From positions 1-6,248 of the forward strand of contig JACMOT010000297.1 in NCBI GenBank assembly GCA_014377915.1: a DNA stretch of 6,248 bases, read 5' to 3'. Positions 5,304 to 6,248 of the stretch are shown piece by piece (positions within the stretch are counted from its first letter, which is position 1; the number at the start of each line of letters is the position of its first letter). Below the pieces are notes generated by a model. That model did not search any database, was not told where the DNA came from, and worked only from the letters and a program-made list of their open reading frames with translations. The translations under genes were made by a program, and so were the position numbers. This DNA comes from Tardiphaga sp. GTDB taxonomy: Bacteria; Pseudomonadota; Alphaproteobacteria; Rhizobiales; Xanthobacteraceae.

Positions 5304-6248
5304 ATGCCTACGATCCGTTCGTGCGCGGCTGCCATCGCCGCTGTCGCGTCCCTGAGCTTCGCCGCCTCCGGTAGCGCGATGGCGCAGAAAAAATACGACA
5401 CCGGCGCCACCGACACAGAAATCAAGATCGGCAACATCATGCCGTACAGCGGACCGGCATCCGCCTATGGCGCGATCGGCAAGACCGAGACCGCCTATTT
5501 CAACATGATCAACGACCAGGGCGGGGTTAACGGCCGCAAGATCAACTTCATCAGCTATGATGACGGCTACAGCCCGCCAAAGGCCGTGGAACAGGTTCGC
5601 AAGCTGGTGGAATCCGACGAGGTGCTGCTGGTGTTCAATTCGCTGGGCACCCCGTCGAACACCGCGTTCCAGAAATACCTCAACGGCAAGAAGATCCCGC
5701 AACTGTTCGTGGCGACCGGTGCCAGCAAGTGGAACGACGCCAAGAATTTTCCGTGGACGATGGGCTGGCAGCCCAGCTACCAGGTCGAAGCCAAGATCTA
5801 CGCCAAATATTTGCTGAAGGAGAAGCCGGACGCCAAGATCGCCGTGCTGTACCAGAATGATGATTTCGGCAAGGACTACCAGCGCGGATTCAGGGAAGGG
5901 CTTGGCGACAAGGCCTCGATGATTATCGCCGAGGAAAGCTATGAGATTTCCGAGCCGACCATCGACTCGCACATCGTGAAACTTAAGTCGCTCAATCCCG
6001 ATGTCGTGCTCAGCTTCACGACGCCGAAATTCGCCGCGCAGACCATCAAGAAGATCGGCGAACTCGGCTGGAAGCCGCTGCAGATCGTGACCAATGTCAG
6101 CGTCTCTGTCGGGGCTGTGATGCAGCCCGCCGGTTTTGCCAACGCGCAGGGCGTGCTGTCGGCCGATTATCGCAAGGATGGCGCCGACTCGCAGTGGAAG
6201 AACGACGAGGGTATGAAGAAGTGGTCGGCATTCCTCGACAAATACATG
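5304..6248 (+). CDS. SBP4: LivK-type periplasmic binding protein, 3' end outside window
   Basis: This is the fourth tandem LivK-type substrate-binding protein. I translated it by hand: 315 codons open to the last base with no stop, so roughly 90-95 residues remain outside if it matches its 408-409-aa paralogues. The signal peptide is residues 1-27 (MPTIRSCAAA..., cleavage AMA/Q), followed by KKYDTGATDTEIKIGN. It keeps YSGPASAYG (48-56), NSLGTPSN (112-119), TMGWQPSYQ and YQNDDFGKD. By eye it is the most divergent copy: ATGASKWNDAKNF replaces ATGATKFGDHKEF, VEAKIYA replaces SEGRIYA, DYQRGFREG replaces DLLKGLKDG, and VTNVSVSVG replaces QSNVGASVG. Several of these lie at the cleft, so a different ligand preference is plausible. 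The CAG codon after TMGW is intact, unlike in SBP1. Family and start are well supported; ligand unknown. Confidence 0.92.
   Translation, partial: MPTIRSCAAAIAAVASLSFAASGSAMAQKKYDTGATDTEIKIGNIMPYSGPASAYGAIGKTETAYFNMINDQGGVNGRKINFISYDDGYSPPKAVEQVRKLVESDEVLLVFNSLGTPSNTAFQKYLNGKKIPQLFVATGASKWNDAKNFPWTMGWQPSYQVEAKIYAKYLLKEKPDAKIAVLYQNDDFGKDYQRGFREGLGDKASMIIAEESYEISEPTIDSHIVKLKSLNPDVVLSFTTPKFAAQTIKKIGELGWKPLQIVTNVSVSVGAVMQPAGFANAQGVLSADYRKDGADSQWKNDEGMKKWSAFLDKYM

Noticed and set aside
5045..5355. Small plus-strand open frames (5045-5302 and 5170-5355) in the SBP3-SBP4 gap
   Set aside because: They run through the hairpins and into SBP4 in another frame. Their composition is unlike a protein and I see no plausible ribosome-binding site.

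Overview
The window is high-GC DNA with GC-biased third codon positions. It most likely comes from a Bradyrhizobium/Rhodopseudomonas-type alphaproteobacterium. That placement is inferred from the protein style, from the large LivK-type binding-protein family typical of that group, and from a palindromic intergenic repeat resembling those I recall from its genomes. All genes lie on the + strand.

Layout: (1) positions 1-903 hold the 3' part of a LivM-type inner-membrane permease of a branched-chain-amino-acid-type (HAAT) ABC importer. (2) Positions 911-2140 hold a first periplasmic substrate-binding protein gene (SBP1). It starts 7 nt after the permease stop and is broken by an in-frame TAG at codon 157, where the other copies have CAG (Gln). 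(3) Positions 2141-2408 hold a two-hairpin palindromic repeat, a strong rho-independent terminator and the leader of the next gene. (4) Positions 2409-3638 encode SBP2, intact, 409 aa. (5) Positions 3639-3814 hold a terminator and leader. (6) Positions 3815-5041 encode SBP3, intact, 408 aa. (7) Positions 5042-5303 hold a perfect hairpin, a weaker terminator-like structure and a leader. (8) From 5304 to the window edge runs SBP4, open for 315 codons and cut off by the window end.

The four SBPs are full-length tandem paralogues. Start-to-start spacing is 1498, 1406 and 1489 nt. Each has a Sec signal peptide ending near A-x-A/Q and a mature start close to K-[KS]-Y-D-T-G-A. In a working system the SBPs would capture ligand in the periplasm and deliver it to the permease; the partner permease (LivH type) and ATPases (LivG/LivF type) are not in the window. 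By eye, the pocket keeps carboxylate-binding positions of classical LIVBP but lacks the Glu and Tyr that hold the amino group. The ligands may therefore be carboxylates or related compounds other than ordinary alpha-amino acids.

The main points of interest are the four-copy SBP array with a terminator and a short (about 85-95 nt) leader in front of copies 2-4, the single amber codon in the permease-proximal copy, pocket differences among copies, and the palindromic repeat inserted after SBP1. I see no CRISPR array, tRNA, rRNA, IS element or defence system.
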